Source: Rosa chinensis (taxonomy: Eukaryota > Streptophyta > Magnoliopsida > Rosales > Rosaceae). Taken from it: a stretch of 64,000 nt of DNA. Shown piece by piece: positions 23,846 through 35,500 of the stretch. The stretch is taken from assembly GCF_002994745.2 (NCBI RefSeq), contig NC_037094.1:7734001-7798000 (forward strand), in the 5' to 3' direction. The translations under genes and the position numbers were made by a program. Below the pieces are notes generated by a model. That model made no database searches and was not told the DNA's origin. It was given only the letters and a program-made list of their open reading frames with translations. Within the stretch, counting starts at the first letter, position 1. Each line of letters starts with the position of its first letter.

Positions 23846-23885
23846 AAGACCCGTAACTATGGATCAAGACCCGTAACTATGGATC
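23846..23885. repeat. 20-bp tandem duplication
   Basis: AAGACCCGTAACTATGGATC occurs twice head to tail (starts 23846 and 23866) without differences. Confidence 0.9.
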
Positions 23886-24440
23886 TAATGCTATGTAATC
23901 TGTTTGGTTATTAATAGATTTTTTTTTTTTTTTTAAAGTTGTCGTTCTTGACACTAGTTCAACACCTCTCACTTACAACAAAGAACATGCGTTATTAGAC
24001 ACAATGGTCATACTCACGGCACTACACCTCACATCAATGCTGATTTAACAGGTCTATATCAATCAAGAGTAATCAAACTGGCAGTCACTGCGGATGATAG
24101 GATAAGTACTTTACGTGTTCAATTCTCATTTCTAGTATTTCTACTTATGAATATGAAACTGTCACTTCGGCTAGAAAAAAAAAAAAAAGAGATTGTGGTA
24201 CATGAAGATAACCAAATCCTTTACACTAGCTGACTAGCCTATAGCAATTTGTTACTTGGGGGAAAAAGGATAAATAATGAGGAAAAAGCCAGGAAGACAA
24301 ACACCTCTTTTGACCAAAGCAAATGAATGAACAATACGTGGTGGCCTCTAACTTTAAATCTCTATCTCACTTTTTGTGCTCCTCATCATGTTTCTGACTT
24401 CTACGTAGAGGTAGGTCGCCATCTTCCCTTGTTTTTTATT

Positions 24441-24487
24441 CTCCAGATTTAGACCATTTACAGCTCTCCAGATTTAGACCATTTACA
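24441..24487. repeat. 25-bp-period tandem duplication
   Basis: CTCCAGATTTAGACCATTTA occurs at 24441 and again at 24466, separated by five bases. Confidence 0.85.
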
Positions 24488-24928
24488 CTCTTCCTATTTT
24501 TCTTCTATGGTTTCTTACCGGAGACTTTGACCAACCCCCAAGTGCTTCTCCACTTGAGACTCCACAAGTGCCTTGATTTGAGGGGGGGGCATATCACAAT
24601 AGACCATTTCTTGACCTTGATTTTTTAATGTGCTACCTCCCTTCCCATATCTGTATCCCGGAAGTTAATATATTCGTTATGAATTGGTCATTGCTTTTAA
24701 CTATGAAAGTCAAACTCATGACTTCTCATTTACTCAAAAAAGAGTCATATCATTAGACTGAATGATTGTGTAAAAATATTTTAAAGTGAATCTAAATGAC
24801 TCACATTATATAGAGATAAAATGAGAAGTCGTGTATTATAAGTGATGCAAACGAGCAAATTTCACCTATAAACGTAATCTAAAAAAGTGCAACATAATAC
24901 TCCTCCAACATCGCTTCTTGAAAGTGAT

Positions 24929-24987
24929 ATCACCTTCTTTTCCGTTGAAAAATTGACATCACCTTCTTTTCAGTTGAAAAATTGACA
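24929..24987. repeat. 29-bp-period tandem duplication
   Basis: ATCACCTTCTTTTCCGTTGA at 24929 recurs at 24958 with one change (A for C), and AAAATTGACA follows in both copies. Confidence 0.85.
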
Positions 24988-26209
24988 ATACATTCATACT
25001 GTCTCACCTCCAAAACACTGTTAATTGAAATGGGATTTATTAAACTTATAAACGTGCACCAGTCCTTCCTACTTTTTTCTTATCCAATAATTCCTTCCTA
25101 CCTTTGAATTTGATCAATAATGCAACCCCAAAATTATGAGATACCATGGAAGTGGACTGTGGACCTCACCCCCAACTTTAATGTCGTTTTCTCCCACGAG
25201 TTAGTATAGTTCCATGTAAACATACATATGACCATTGATGAGCTTCACGTGATCACCCTTTGCAAATTTAGTTCAATTCCTAATAATAGTGGGATACTTC
25301 CCTCCTCTTCATTTCTTGCACGTACACTTTTTTGTAGTACATGTCGACAGTATTATGCTCTATGCAAATCCTTACCATCATTAGGTAGAGACATTCATAG
25401 CCCTTCAACCGCCCATTTGAGTTTAAATTACAGATGCTCTGAGATTGGAGAAACCCTAATAATTTAATCTGGGTTTGGATTGTTTAGCAATTTAATGCAG
25501 CCCAGATCAGCTACAACTTTGCTTTGTGTGTTTGATTTAGTGACATCGAAGGGTGTAAAGATCATAAAATATAGCACCAACAGTGTTCCCACTTGCCCAC
25601 AGGGCCAACGGCTTAGGTTAAGTTGAATAATAAACACTGTCACCTTTGTCAGTTCTTTCAGAACTTGTTGGATTCTCAGGAACCTAAAAAGGTACATACA
25701 AATTAATTTTGAATAGACTAAAATTACATTACTAAACAAAGATGGTGAGGAGCAATTTGAGGCTGGTCAGTCTCTTCTCTTTCTGTGGAGGCCGCAAATG
25801 TCGTTTTGTAGACAAAATCCTCACTTAAGAGAGTCCCTTAATTACTCTCCTCTCTCTATTTTTAGGTCCAAACAAATTGGGGTACGCCCTCAAACACCTT
25901 AAAACTAAACCCCCAATAACAAACTGAACCTCTCTGCACAACTCCATCATCATCATCTTCTCCTTCTCCCTTGCCTCTTTTTCACACCAAGAAAACAAAC
26001 AAAAAAGAGAGAAAGAAATGCATAGTTGTTGCAAATACACACCACTTTTAACCAATCACCAATTTCCCAGTTCCTGTAATCGCGGAGGGCCCTTTTAACC
26101 TCTTCATTCTAATTCTAATTATTTATTATTAACTTTATTATTTATCATTAGCCTTTTAGATCTTCCCCCACTCTTTGATTATTACTTCTAATAGATGGAA
26201 ACAAATGTT

Positions 26210-27055
26210 ACTTAGAGGCTGTATGTGAGGTACTACTGTACTGGGGGAGAAGTAGTCAGACAGATATTCACAGCCTTGTGGTTGAGGTTTTCCTCTCTCA
26301 GGTAAATAATAAAAGGCTCTGTCTTTTTTGGGTTTCTTTGTTTATAGAAATATATACACACCTAGTACTACTACTGTGGCCTCTGGATAATACCCATTTC
26401 CAGTGGCTTCTGGTCTATGCTGTTATACACGTTTTCTGTGGGTTTCCTTGAGAATCCATTGATTGGGAGTTGGGGGTCTTCTTGTGGTTTCATGACAAGA
26501 AACTTTTGGGGGTCAGAAAACAAGCAAAGAATAATAGCAAACAGAGATAGGGTAGAAGCTTCAGAGACTACAGAGGAGGAGGGTCTCCAAAGTTTGTGAT
26601 TTTGTTTTTAGATTCAGCTTCTGTTTCTTGCAATTAGGTACATTAATGATTGCTGTACTTCGCTTCCTCCTTTGGTTTTCTTGATTTTTTTTTTGTTAGT
26701 TTTGCTTATTGGGATCTTGTAGCTTTGCCTTTTGAGTGTTTGGATCTCTGTGAAATTTGTATATTTTCTTTTGTGTTCTGGATTTGAAACAAAATAGGAA
26801 CATTCATTGATGTGGGGATGGATGAAGGTAGGTAAAGACTGGATCTTTAAGTTTTTGTTTGATAGTTAAGAGTGTGATCTTGATGTTTCGCAAAAGATGT
26901 ATGGTGGGGTGAGGTTGGTCAAGATTATATGTGGGGTTGGTTTTACAATTTTTGAATAAAGCTTGAAACTTTGACATTGTTGATTGGTGATGGCTATAGT
27001 GTGTTGTTGTTGTTGATGTTTTGTAATTTGAATTGAAACTTCTGCAGAGACCAAA
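26210..27055 (+). other. Probable 5' leader and leader intron of the PMT gene
   Basis: CTCTCAG|GTAAATAATA at 26300-26301 looks like an exon-intron border. CTTCTGCAG at 27039-27047 looks like an acceptor 8 bases before the ATG at 27056. This would give a 5' UTR exon ending at about 26300 and an intron of about 746 bases. Leader introns of this kind are common in PMT genes. Transcript data are needed for the start. Confidence 0.5.
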
Positions 27056-29587
27056 ATGGCTAGGGACTATGGTGGTGGATCACCAAAGCACCACCAGCTT
27101 GAATCCAAGAAGAAGAGGCTGACTATGATCTTTGGGGTTAGTGCACTTTGCATAGTAAGTTACTGCTTAGGAGCTTGGCAAACCACTTCTGCTCCCGTCA
27201 GTCGGTCTGAACTCTACAACAGGGTTGGTTGCGATGATGTTTCTAGCCAAATGAAGACCTCCAATGCCTCATCGGAGTCTGTTGCACCTCACTTGGATTT
27301 CGAAAGCCATCACCAAGTGAATATCAACAAATCCGAGGCAGTCCAGAAGTTCCCACCGTGTGCCATGACGTACAGTGAGTACACTCCTTGCCAGGATCCG
27401 AATAGGGGGAGAAAATTCGACAGGAAAATGTTGAAGTACAGAGAGCGGCATTGCCCCACTAAAGAAGAACAACTCCTTTGCTTGATACCGGCTCCACCAA
27501 AGTACAAGACTCCTTTTATGTGGCCTCAGAGCCGGGATTTCGCCTGGTATGACAACATTCCGCATAGGGAGCTTAGCATTGAGAAAGCTGTTCAGAATTG
27601 GATTCAAGTTGAGGGTGACCGGTTTAGATTCCCTGGTGGAGGTACCATGTTTCCAAAAGGAGCTGATTCTTATATAGATGACATTAATGCGCTCATTCCT
27701 CTTACTAAGGGTCAAATCAGAACTGCAATTGACACAGGCTGTGGTGTAAGTAGCATATCAAACTTAGAATTCACTACTCGTTTGTATAATGTGAATGCTA
27801 ATGAACTTTTATTGTTGGTTTATTAAGGTTGCAAGTTGGGGTGCTTACTTGTTGAAGAGGAATATCTTGACAATGTCTTTTGCTCCAAGAGATACGCATG
27901 CAGCACAGGTCCAGTTCGCATTAGAGAGAGGAGTTCCTGCTATGATTGGTGTCATGGGTTCAAAAAGGCTTCCCTACCCGGCCAGGGCTTTCGATATGGC
28001 TCACTGTTCCCGCTGCTTGATACCGTGGCAGAATTATGGTAAGCATGAAACTCTTGCATAAACTAAACAGTTTAAATTATGGGATTGAATACTTCGACAC
28101 TTTTATACTCATCAAATGTAGGTCACTTTGACAGTGACTTGCATGTAAGAATTTAGGGTGATCCAAAAGCACGACCATGCTTAGTGTACTGGTTGCAAAT
28201 TGGTTGAGCTACATGCTGAGAGTGTGTGTGTGTGTGTACACGGAATGAACATCTCACCTAACAGCTTTGATATAGAGAAACTAATCCGTCAGCTTAAAAT
28301 GTACAATTCGCCGAAAAGTGTAAAGTTGACCACTAATTTCTCGGTTCTCACATGATAGGTTACTTAATACATGTGGATTTTCTTGTGACTTTGAGCAGAT
28401 GGTCTGTATCTAATTGAAGTGGACAGAGTTCTAAGGCCGGGCGCTTACTGGATTCTTTCCGGGCCCCCTATTAACTGGAAAAAACACTGGAGAGGATGGG
28501 AGAGAACCCAAGAAGACTTGAAACAAGAGCAAGATGCTATTGAGGCTGTTGCGAAGAGCTTGTGCTGGAAGAAGGTGATTCAGAAGAATGATCTTGCTAT
28601 CTGGCAAAAGCCTCTTAATCACATTGAATGCATCAGAAGCAGGAATGTCGTTAAGACACCACATCTATGCAAATCAGACAATCCAGATATGGCTTGGTAC
28701 TACTACTCCCCGAGCTTCATTCATGATATTTTATTGATTTGATTTGGTATAAAAAATATAAAAAAAGATCCTGTTGTTGACTCTGTTTGTTGTGCTTAAA
28801 AGGGACAGAAATATGGAAACTTGCATTACACCTCTACCAGAGGCAAACAATCCGAATGATGTTGCTGGTGGGGCATTGGAGAAGTGGCCTGAGCGTGCAT
28901 TTGCCATCCCGCCTAGAATCAGCAGTGGTTCAATACCAGGAATCACCCCGGAGAAACTTAAAGAGGATAATGATCTGTGGAAGCAGAGGATGGAACGTTA
29001 CAAGCGGATTGTACCAATTTCCAAAGGAAGGTATAGGAATGTGATGGACATGAATGCTTACCTCGGTGGATTTGCTGCTGCAGCGTCGAAATATCCAGTC
29101 TGGGTTATGAACACAGTTCCTGCCAATACAAACCAGGACACTCTTGGTGTGATTTATGAAAGGGGTTTCATTGGTACCTACCAGGATTGGTGTGAAGCAT
29201 TTTCGACGTACCCCAGAACTTATGATCTCATCCATGCTGGCGGTGTCTTCAGTATATATCAGGACAGGTAAAACTTGCTAGATCACAATTTACCTCAATG
29301 CTTTTGGTATTGTAATTCGTAATTTCATGGTCTAATGTGCTTTGTATTACAATTACTGAAGGTGTGACATCACATACATATTGCTGGAAATGGATAGAAT
29401 TCTGAGGCCAGAAGGAACCGTTATATTTAGGGATACTGTGGAGATACTTACGAAGATAAAGGCCATTACAGATGGGATGAGGTGGAAGAGTCAAATTATG
29501 GATCATGAGAGTGGACCTTTTAATCCAGAGAAAATTCTAGTTGCTGTCAAAACCTACTGGACTGGTGAAGCTAATAAGCAAAGCTAG
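27056..29587 (+). CDS. Golgi methyltransferase of the PMT family (PMT17/18-like), DUF248
   Basis: Five exons (27056-27745, 27828-28038, 28399-28696, 28803-29267, 29362-29587) join to 629 residues, the usual family length. These type II Golgi proteins are thought to use S-adenosylmethionine to methyl-esterify homogalacturonan pectin. The order visible is: a basic cytosolic tail, then a single membrane anchor at about residues 24-42 ([17 protein letters not shown]), then a Ser/Asn-rich stem, then [20 protein letters not shown] with YRERHCP opening the DUF248 domain. [14 protein letters not shown] at about 225-238 is the SAM-binding motif I. Further conserved words are [54 protein letters not shown] and the C-terminal [20 protein letters not shown]. 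The tail [20 protein letters not shown] recalls PMT17/PMT18 of Arabidopsis (from memory). Exon 3 ends in a donor GTACTA after MAW, giving a WDRNMETC junction where relatives have WY. That junction is the least certain part. Confidence 0.93.
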
Positions 29588-30089
29588 TAGAGTTGTAGTA
29601 GTGTACTCTTTTTCCTTATGCTTGCAACCCTCTTTTTGTATCTGTTTCTTTTTTGTTCTATATCATCACCATGTTATTATCCTCTGGGAATTTGTAATCG
29701 AATATTAAGCATCTAATTGAGAAAAGGGATAGTTTTGCTCATTCATTGTGCATTATACTTCTGTGGGTAGGTCATACTACTTCTACTTCCAAGGAACAGG
29801 TATTGTATATTATTGACTTAATGGTGTCAAGATTTGACAAGGCTGGATGAATCCAAACAATAGAAACATGACGCAATAAACAACCAAGTGTACTATTCAT
29901 ATTCATATTCATATTCATATTGAACTTGAAGTCATACACCCATTAATAATTCAATCAAGCAAATACAAATTTAACTGATGAATCTTAAGTAAACTCTTTT
30001 ATTGTGAAATCTTGAGCATTTTCTCTCGATATTTCATTTCATGATCTTATCATTGATAAAGTATTGAGTTTTATAAATTGGAAAATCTT

Positions 30090-30240
30090 GATCTTTTTTT
30101 TATTTTTAATGATTTCCAAAAGTTGAAAACCGGGCAAATCATATATATAAATCCATTGAGATTTTTTAAGTCCATCAAATTGAGCGTATTCTAAAATCAT
30201 GCATAATGCATTACAAATTGTGAAATTATGACATTGGAAA
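30090..30240. repeat. Diverged dispersed repeat, copy B
   Basis: It shares the order poly-T, AAAACCGGG, TCCATCAAATTGAGC, AAAATCAT with copy A at about 4545-4700, in the same orientation. No terminal repeats are recognised, so class is unknown. Confidence 0.35.
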
Positions 30241-30454
30241 AATTTTAAGAAATAAGAATCTTGACATGGTTTAGAGTTACGTAGTGTCATAAAGACACTT
30301 GTGGCATGCCAAAACATGCAAAACATCGTCAACACATTTTTTCCTCAAAAATTCTCTGTCATGATCTCAAAGTCTCTCACTAGTCACTACTAGTAAAAGG
30401 ATGGAGATTTTCCAAACCTTATCCAGGACATTTTTATCAAGTAATGGGCTGAAA

Positions 30455-30542
30455 GGGACAAGTCCCGACTAGGGTACAGTTGGAGGAGTTGGGAAGTAAG
30501 GGATAGGTCCCAAATAAGGTATTGTTGGGGAGTTGGGAAGAG
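30455..30542. repeat. Imperfect 45-bp tandem duplication
   Basis: The first unit starts GGGACAAGTCCCGACTAGGG and the second (30500) starts GGGATAGGTCCCAAATAAGG. Both end in GGAGTTGGGAAG. Several substitutions show it is older than the perfect repeats elsewhere in the window. Confidence 0.7.
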
Positions 30543-31350
30543 GGTTGAACAGACATGCACTACAGTGATACTACTACTTGGAGGCTCAACGCCTCAACTA
30601 AACAGATGCCGACTCAAAGTCCGGTCAAATTTAGGTTCAAACGACGGTAAATGAGTGCAGAAAACCCAGACTGAACCAGTATCCAGGATTTACTAGTACT
30701 ATAGTCACTTTGTGACCTACTTTACGTTAGCCAAAACTCGACAAAACGTAATAAGAGTCAGATTGGATAGAACTGGTGCAAGACTGCAAAGGCGGGCCTT
30801 GATTGGGTTATATTGGCCCCGATTCTTTTTTCTGTTTTGTGGTCTTAAAAATACTTCGATTGAAAGCTCAAAACGAAAAGTGAAGAAATACAGCAGCAAA
30901 ATAGGCAAAGCCAAGAAGAAACAAAACTTCTTACTTCATAATAGTAAAACTCGGGAACCGAGAAAGGAATACAACCAGAAACCTTGAGCAGTAGATAGCA
31001 GATCCCCAGAACATAAAGTGTGTCACAGTCAAGTCAGTTGACACTAGCTAGGAGTTAGAAATTCAACTGTCCCAGACCCAGACCCATGGACAACCAAGAT
31101 TAATGAACGATACCGACCAACATCAACCCCAGCAACTGATTTAGTGGGTAGAAATCTATCAATTTCAGGAAGCAGCTGTAATGATTCTGTATTATCATTC
31201 AATGAGCATACGTAGAATCAGGACTCAGGGATGAAAGAACCAAAGTGGGACCAAAGTTGTTTTTCATGATCAACACTGTGCTTCCCTATTTCCAGCTTGT
31301 TCATTAGTACACGTTCTTGTCAGAATTCTTTTGTCTTTTTCAATATCCAC

Positions 31351-31384
<34 letters not shown>
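31351..31384. repeat. Compound (TG)n(AG)n microsatellite
   Basis: About five TG units pass directly into about eleven AG units. Confidence 0.9.
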
Positions 31385-31385
<1 letters not shown>

Positions 31386-31810
31386 TATACATTGTTGGTT
31401 AGTTAACAAATGTGAGCGTAGGGTACTAGTGTCGATCGACATTAAAGAAGTTGGGCTAAGGTTTTGAAAATTTCTGTTGTTGTGTTGGATGGTTAGATTT
31501 CTTCATTATGATAATCATCTTACAAAATTTATAATTTCCTAATCTTATTTAGAAGAAAATGAATTGTCATAAATTATATATTCTAAATTATTACATCTTG
31601 AATTACTTCAAAATGTGAAAAACTACCAAATCATTTGAGATTCACAAAGAGTAAGCAACCTTTGTTTGATCATATTCACTTTGTTTATGAACAGGAGAAA
31701 CTGAGACATTCTAAAGAGTCGATAAGAAAGAACCCCAACACACCCTCGATTTATTAGAAAATCCAGGCTTGCACAATCAAGTGTTATCGAAACAATATTT
31801 ACTCTGTACG

Positions 31811-31930
31811 AAGTGGTGTTAGGTCAGTGGTTAAAGTATCCACTACTTACGATCAAGGTCTTGGTTTCGAATCACTATGAGACAAAAGTGAAATCATTTG
31901 ATCCTATTTTTAAAAGTTAAAAAAAAAACC
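31811..31930 (+). mobile_element. Probable tRNA-derived SINE
   Basis: TTAGGTCAGTGGTTAAAG resembles a tRNA A box region. GGTTTCGAATC about 40 bases later resembles the B box (GGTTCGAATC). A T/A-rich piece and an A-rich tail (TTAAAAAAAAAACC) follow. This is the layout of a plant SINE with a Pol III promoter. A plain tRNA pseudogene is the alternative. A clear target-site duplication was not found. Confidence 0.5.
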
Positions 31931-32505
31931 TATACATCTATACAATAATTTTTTACCACCACGGCAAACTATCATATCAACTAGTCATCTTCAGGCCTTC
32001 CTTTACTACCAACATCTCCACACGTTCAACAAATGACACACACATGATCGACCTAATTCTCACCACCATATGTGCTTTTGTATGATCTCAAAACCTACAC
32101 CTCCCATGCTTGATGTATTGTCAAAAACATCATACGAGCTTAACGTAAACTAAATAGAATATCAAACACTTTATCCCAATAACTGCTTATTTCTAGTCAA
32201 CGATGTTCAAAAAGATAAACATCATCAAAATCTAAATAATTATGAAATCATAATGAGGTCAGCAACATAATTTTCTCATTTAAACTTAAAAGTTAAACTC
32301 TTTCGTGATCTTCTATTATTTAGTTGTCAATTGTGTCGAAAAAAAAAAATTTCCAAAATGGTATACGCCTTGCTCTTGGGGTAAAGCACCTTTGGGTTCA
32401 GTTGCAATCACTTTGCCACTTTGGGCACTAGTCCTTCCCATTTGTCTGGCCACAACTGAACTGTTGGTGCGTGTGACGCTGTGAGGCCACCCACAAAGTA
32501 CACCA

Positions 32506-32513
32506 TATATAAA
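32506..32513 (+). promoter_or_regulatory. TATA box of TMEM120-like gene
   Basis: TATATAAA lies 86-93 bases before the ATG at 32599. This leaves a short 5' UTR of roughly 60 bases, a normal plant arrangement. Confidence 0.6.
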
Positions 32514-32598
32514 TTACAACCCAGACTTGGTTTTTGTGGACTCGGCACGCTGAAGAGAGCCTAAAGCCCACCACTTGTCGACGCTGCGATAGCAAGCA

Positions 32599-35500
32599 AT
32601 GGGAGACGATGCGCAGAAGAAGAGCTCTGGTTCTCTGGACGCCCTACAAGCTGAAGTCACCAAGGCCATGGAGGGCGCCAAGTCGTTACAGGACTCGGCT
32701 TCCTCCTTCATCTCCAGAAACTCCAGCGAGGAACAGTCGCTTCGCCTGCGAGCCCAGTCTCTCGATTCCACAATCCGCCGCCTCCGTTCCCAAATCTATT
32801 CTCTTCATCATCACGACAACAAGGCCGTCGATCCCAAGCTCTGCGAAAAGGCAAGTTGTCCAATTTCTTATGTCTTCTGCATGCAATACCCAATCGTGTA
32901 CTGAATCCAACCCATCTGGTCATGGCAGCTGGAAGAAGATTTGCACAGGGCCACGTGTGTTTTGACGGACGGCGACGCCGGTTCTTTTCTTCCTCCCAAG
33001 GCTCACGGTACCCTTGTTCCTAAACTTTGGTGTTAAATTTGATCTTGTAATTTTGGTTTGATGTATTTTAAAGGGTTGGTATTTTATGTGGCAGGGGGGT
33101 TTCTGAGGATGTTTCTTGGCCCCATCAACGTGCGTTCCTCTAGCAAAGACATCCAACTCAAGGTTAAAGAGGAATACAATGCTTACAGAGTAAGGGATTG
33201 CTTTTTCCCATTTTGCGACACTGTTGCCTTTCACTTTTTCCGGTTTGTGAGGTTCTAAGTACAGTGAGAGTTTTGGATATTGGAGGGAATAGATTCATGA
33301 GTAGATTGTTGATTTGTTTGTGTGATTAAAGCTGAGTTTGGTACAGAATATGGTTCTACAATCACGCCTATTGCAATTATTGAACGCAAATTAGATACTC
33401 TGATTATTCATCTTTGGGAGGTTTGGCATTTAGACCACTTTCATTTACAAAGTACGTGAGTGTGCTTCTTCTGCTTTGCCAATTGCCCCGGTTTTGCTTT
33501 TACCATTTTTGGCACAGAATTTTTTGGGGTTTGTAGGTAAACATTCTTCTCACATTCTAAGTGCCAGTAAATTTTCCTGACTAGGCTTAGTTTAGATAAG
33601 TGAGTGCAGAATCTGTGCTTACCATCATGCCTATGAGTAAAGCTAATGCCAATCAGTGAAAGCAAAAACGATTCATCCTTGTGGATCACTTCCTCAGACA
33701 ATCTTGATTCTTGTCTGGATCATTGTCTTTTTTCAAGGAAAGCTTTTCGTCCTTTTCTTTTTTGTATCCTTCCAGCCATCGGTTGAAATTTTCTCCCTGC
33801 AGGGAGAGAAATGGTTTCTAAGTTTAGGACAGGTTGAATTAGTAGTTCTAGTGCAAAATTGAAGGCCCTTTAGGATAGGTTGGATACCTTTCTCCATCTT
33901 CTGTACTACAAAGAAAGAATATCAAGTGACATAGAAGTTTCGCTTACAATAGCTTCCTTTGGAGCAGGATCGAACTGCCCTGCTATTCCTTCTCTTTCCA
34001 TTTGCACTACTTATTCTGAGATCTTGGATATGGGATGGATGCTTGCCAACATTTCCTGTTCAAGCTTACCAGGTATGTGCCGATCACTTGTTTTCTATGA
34101 GATATAAAGAATGGGCTCATACTGCCTACATGCTTTATTTCATTATTAATTTCACTTCCAAGTTTATGTTTATTAGGCATGGCTCTTATTCCTCTACACT
34201 GGTTTGTCATTGCGAGAAAATATACTGAGAGTAAACGGAAGTGATATTCGTCCATGGTAAATACACAATCTGTCCTGATTGTTTTCTTTGTTTTGTTTTT
34301 CTTCGCTGTTATTCATGTTCAATATGGCTTACAAGATAAAGGAACCAAATGTGAAGGACCTAGTGCGCTCAAACTTGGGTCGACTGCGACCATAATTGGT
34401 CAAATTGTTATTTTATTGTGCCTTATTGTTTATAGTTATTGCTCTTAAATGATACTGGTTCAACTAGCATTAGTCATTAAGGGGGCCTGCACTCACTCAC
34501 TCACACACACAGACACACCTGTGGAACTTCAGACTGCCTTTTTTAGGATCTATAAACTGCATAAATTCCTTACTACATTGCAATTGGAAAGGAGAAAATT
34601 CCTTACTGCATTTCATGTGGTTTGTTTTCCCTTGTTCCTAGTATTGTAAAAGTTACCTTTTTCTGAGGTATCAATTCTTCTGAGTGCAATATCAGGTGTC
34701 CTGGTTTGTTTTGTCACATGTTGGTTGGTCATGGTGAATTTCTTGATTGAAATTGGCATATAGGCTGTGTGTGCGCCTTGCAGGTTTAGATGCTCATAAC
34801 GCACTCGGAATCTTTTTGGAATGTGGAAAAAAAAAATTATATTCCGAACTTTGTGGGTTGGGTAGAACTTAGAAGGGTTATCATTTGTGATTCTTCATCA
34901 ACAAACAGAAAATGTAATTTCAATCATTTGTGTTATGTATACATTGCTCATTCTTTGCATGAAGCTTTATTCACAACAATTAGATATCTGGTGGTCATGC
35001 ATGGCATGTATTTCAGTTAGGAAATTGCCATTGTGACTGAGCACAAATTTGATCAGAAACTGATGCTTTTGTAGGTGGATATACCATCACTATTGTGCTA
35101 TGTTTATGGCCATGGTTAGTCTCACATGGGACATTCAAGGACAACCAAATTGTGCCCAAAAGCAGGTAACTTTTTAGTTTTCAGGTAAATTTTGCTCATT
35201 GTATGGTAATAGCAGTGGAACCTTTAAAGATTAGTTGAATACTTTGCAGAGAGGGGTGGAACTTTTCCTGCAATGGGCAATGATGCAAGGAGTGGCTATG
35301 CTTTTACAAAATAGATATCAACGCCAGAGACTGTATACTCGAATTGCATTGGGAAAGGTGTGATTCCAACTATTACTGTTTGCTTTAAAAATTTAAGCTT
35401 TTTTTTTTATTTACATATTTGATTTTGTATTTTCAGGCCAATAGGATGGACGTCGTATGGGGTGAAACAGCTGGTGTTGATGGTCAATTGTGGCTTCTAT

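Larger units (their letters stand above)
23244..26209. other. Gene-free stretch between HEATR6 and the methyltransferase
   Basis: The first 300 or so bases probably hold the HEATR6 3' UTR. After that I find no conserved coding sequence. It contains three separate short tandem duplications (listed individually), a 7-base G run near 24582 and poly-A/T tracts. No transposon ends were found. Confidence 0.5.
29588..32505. other. Gene-free stretch between PMT and TMEM120-like genes
   Basis: The start carries the PMT 3' UTR (AT-rich, to about 29720). No further coding sequence is recognised. It holds an ATTCAT hexamer run (29895-29921), a dispersed-repeat copy, a diverged 45-bp tandem duplication, a TG/AG microsatellite and a probable SINE, listed separately. 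Confidence 0.5.
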
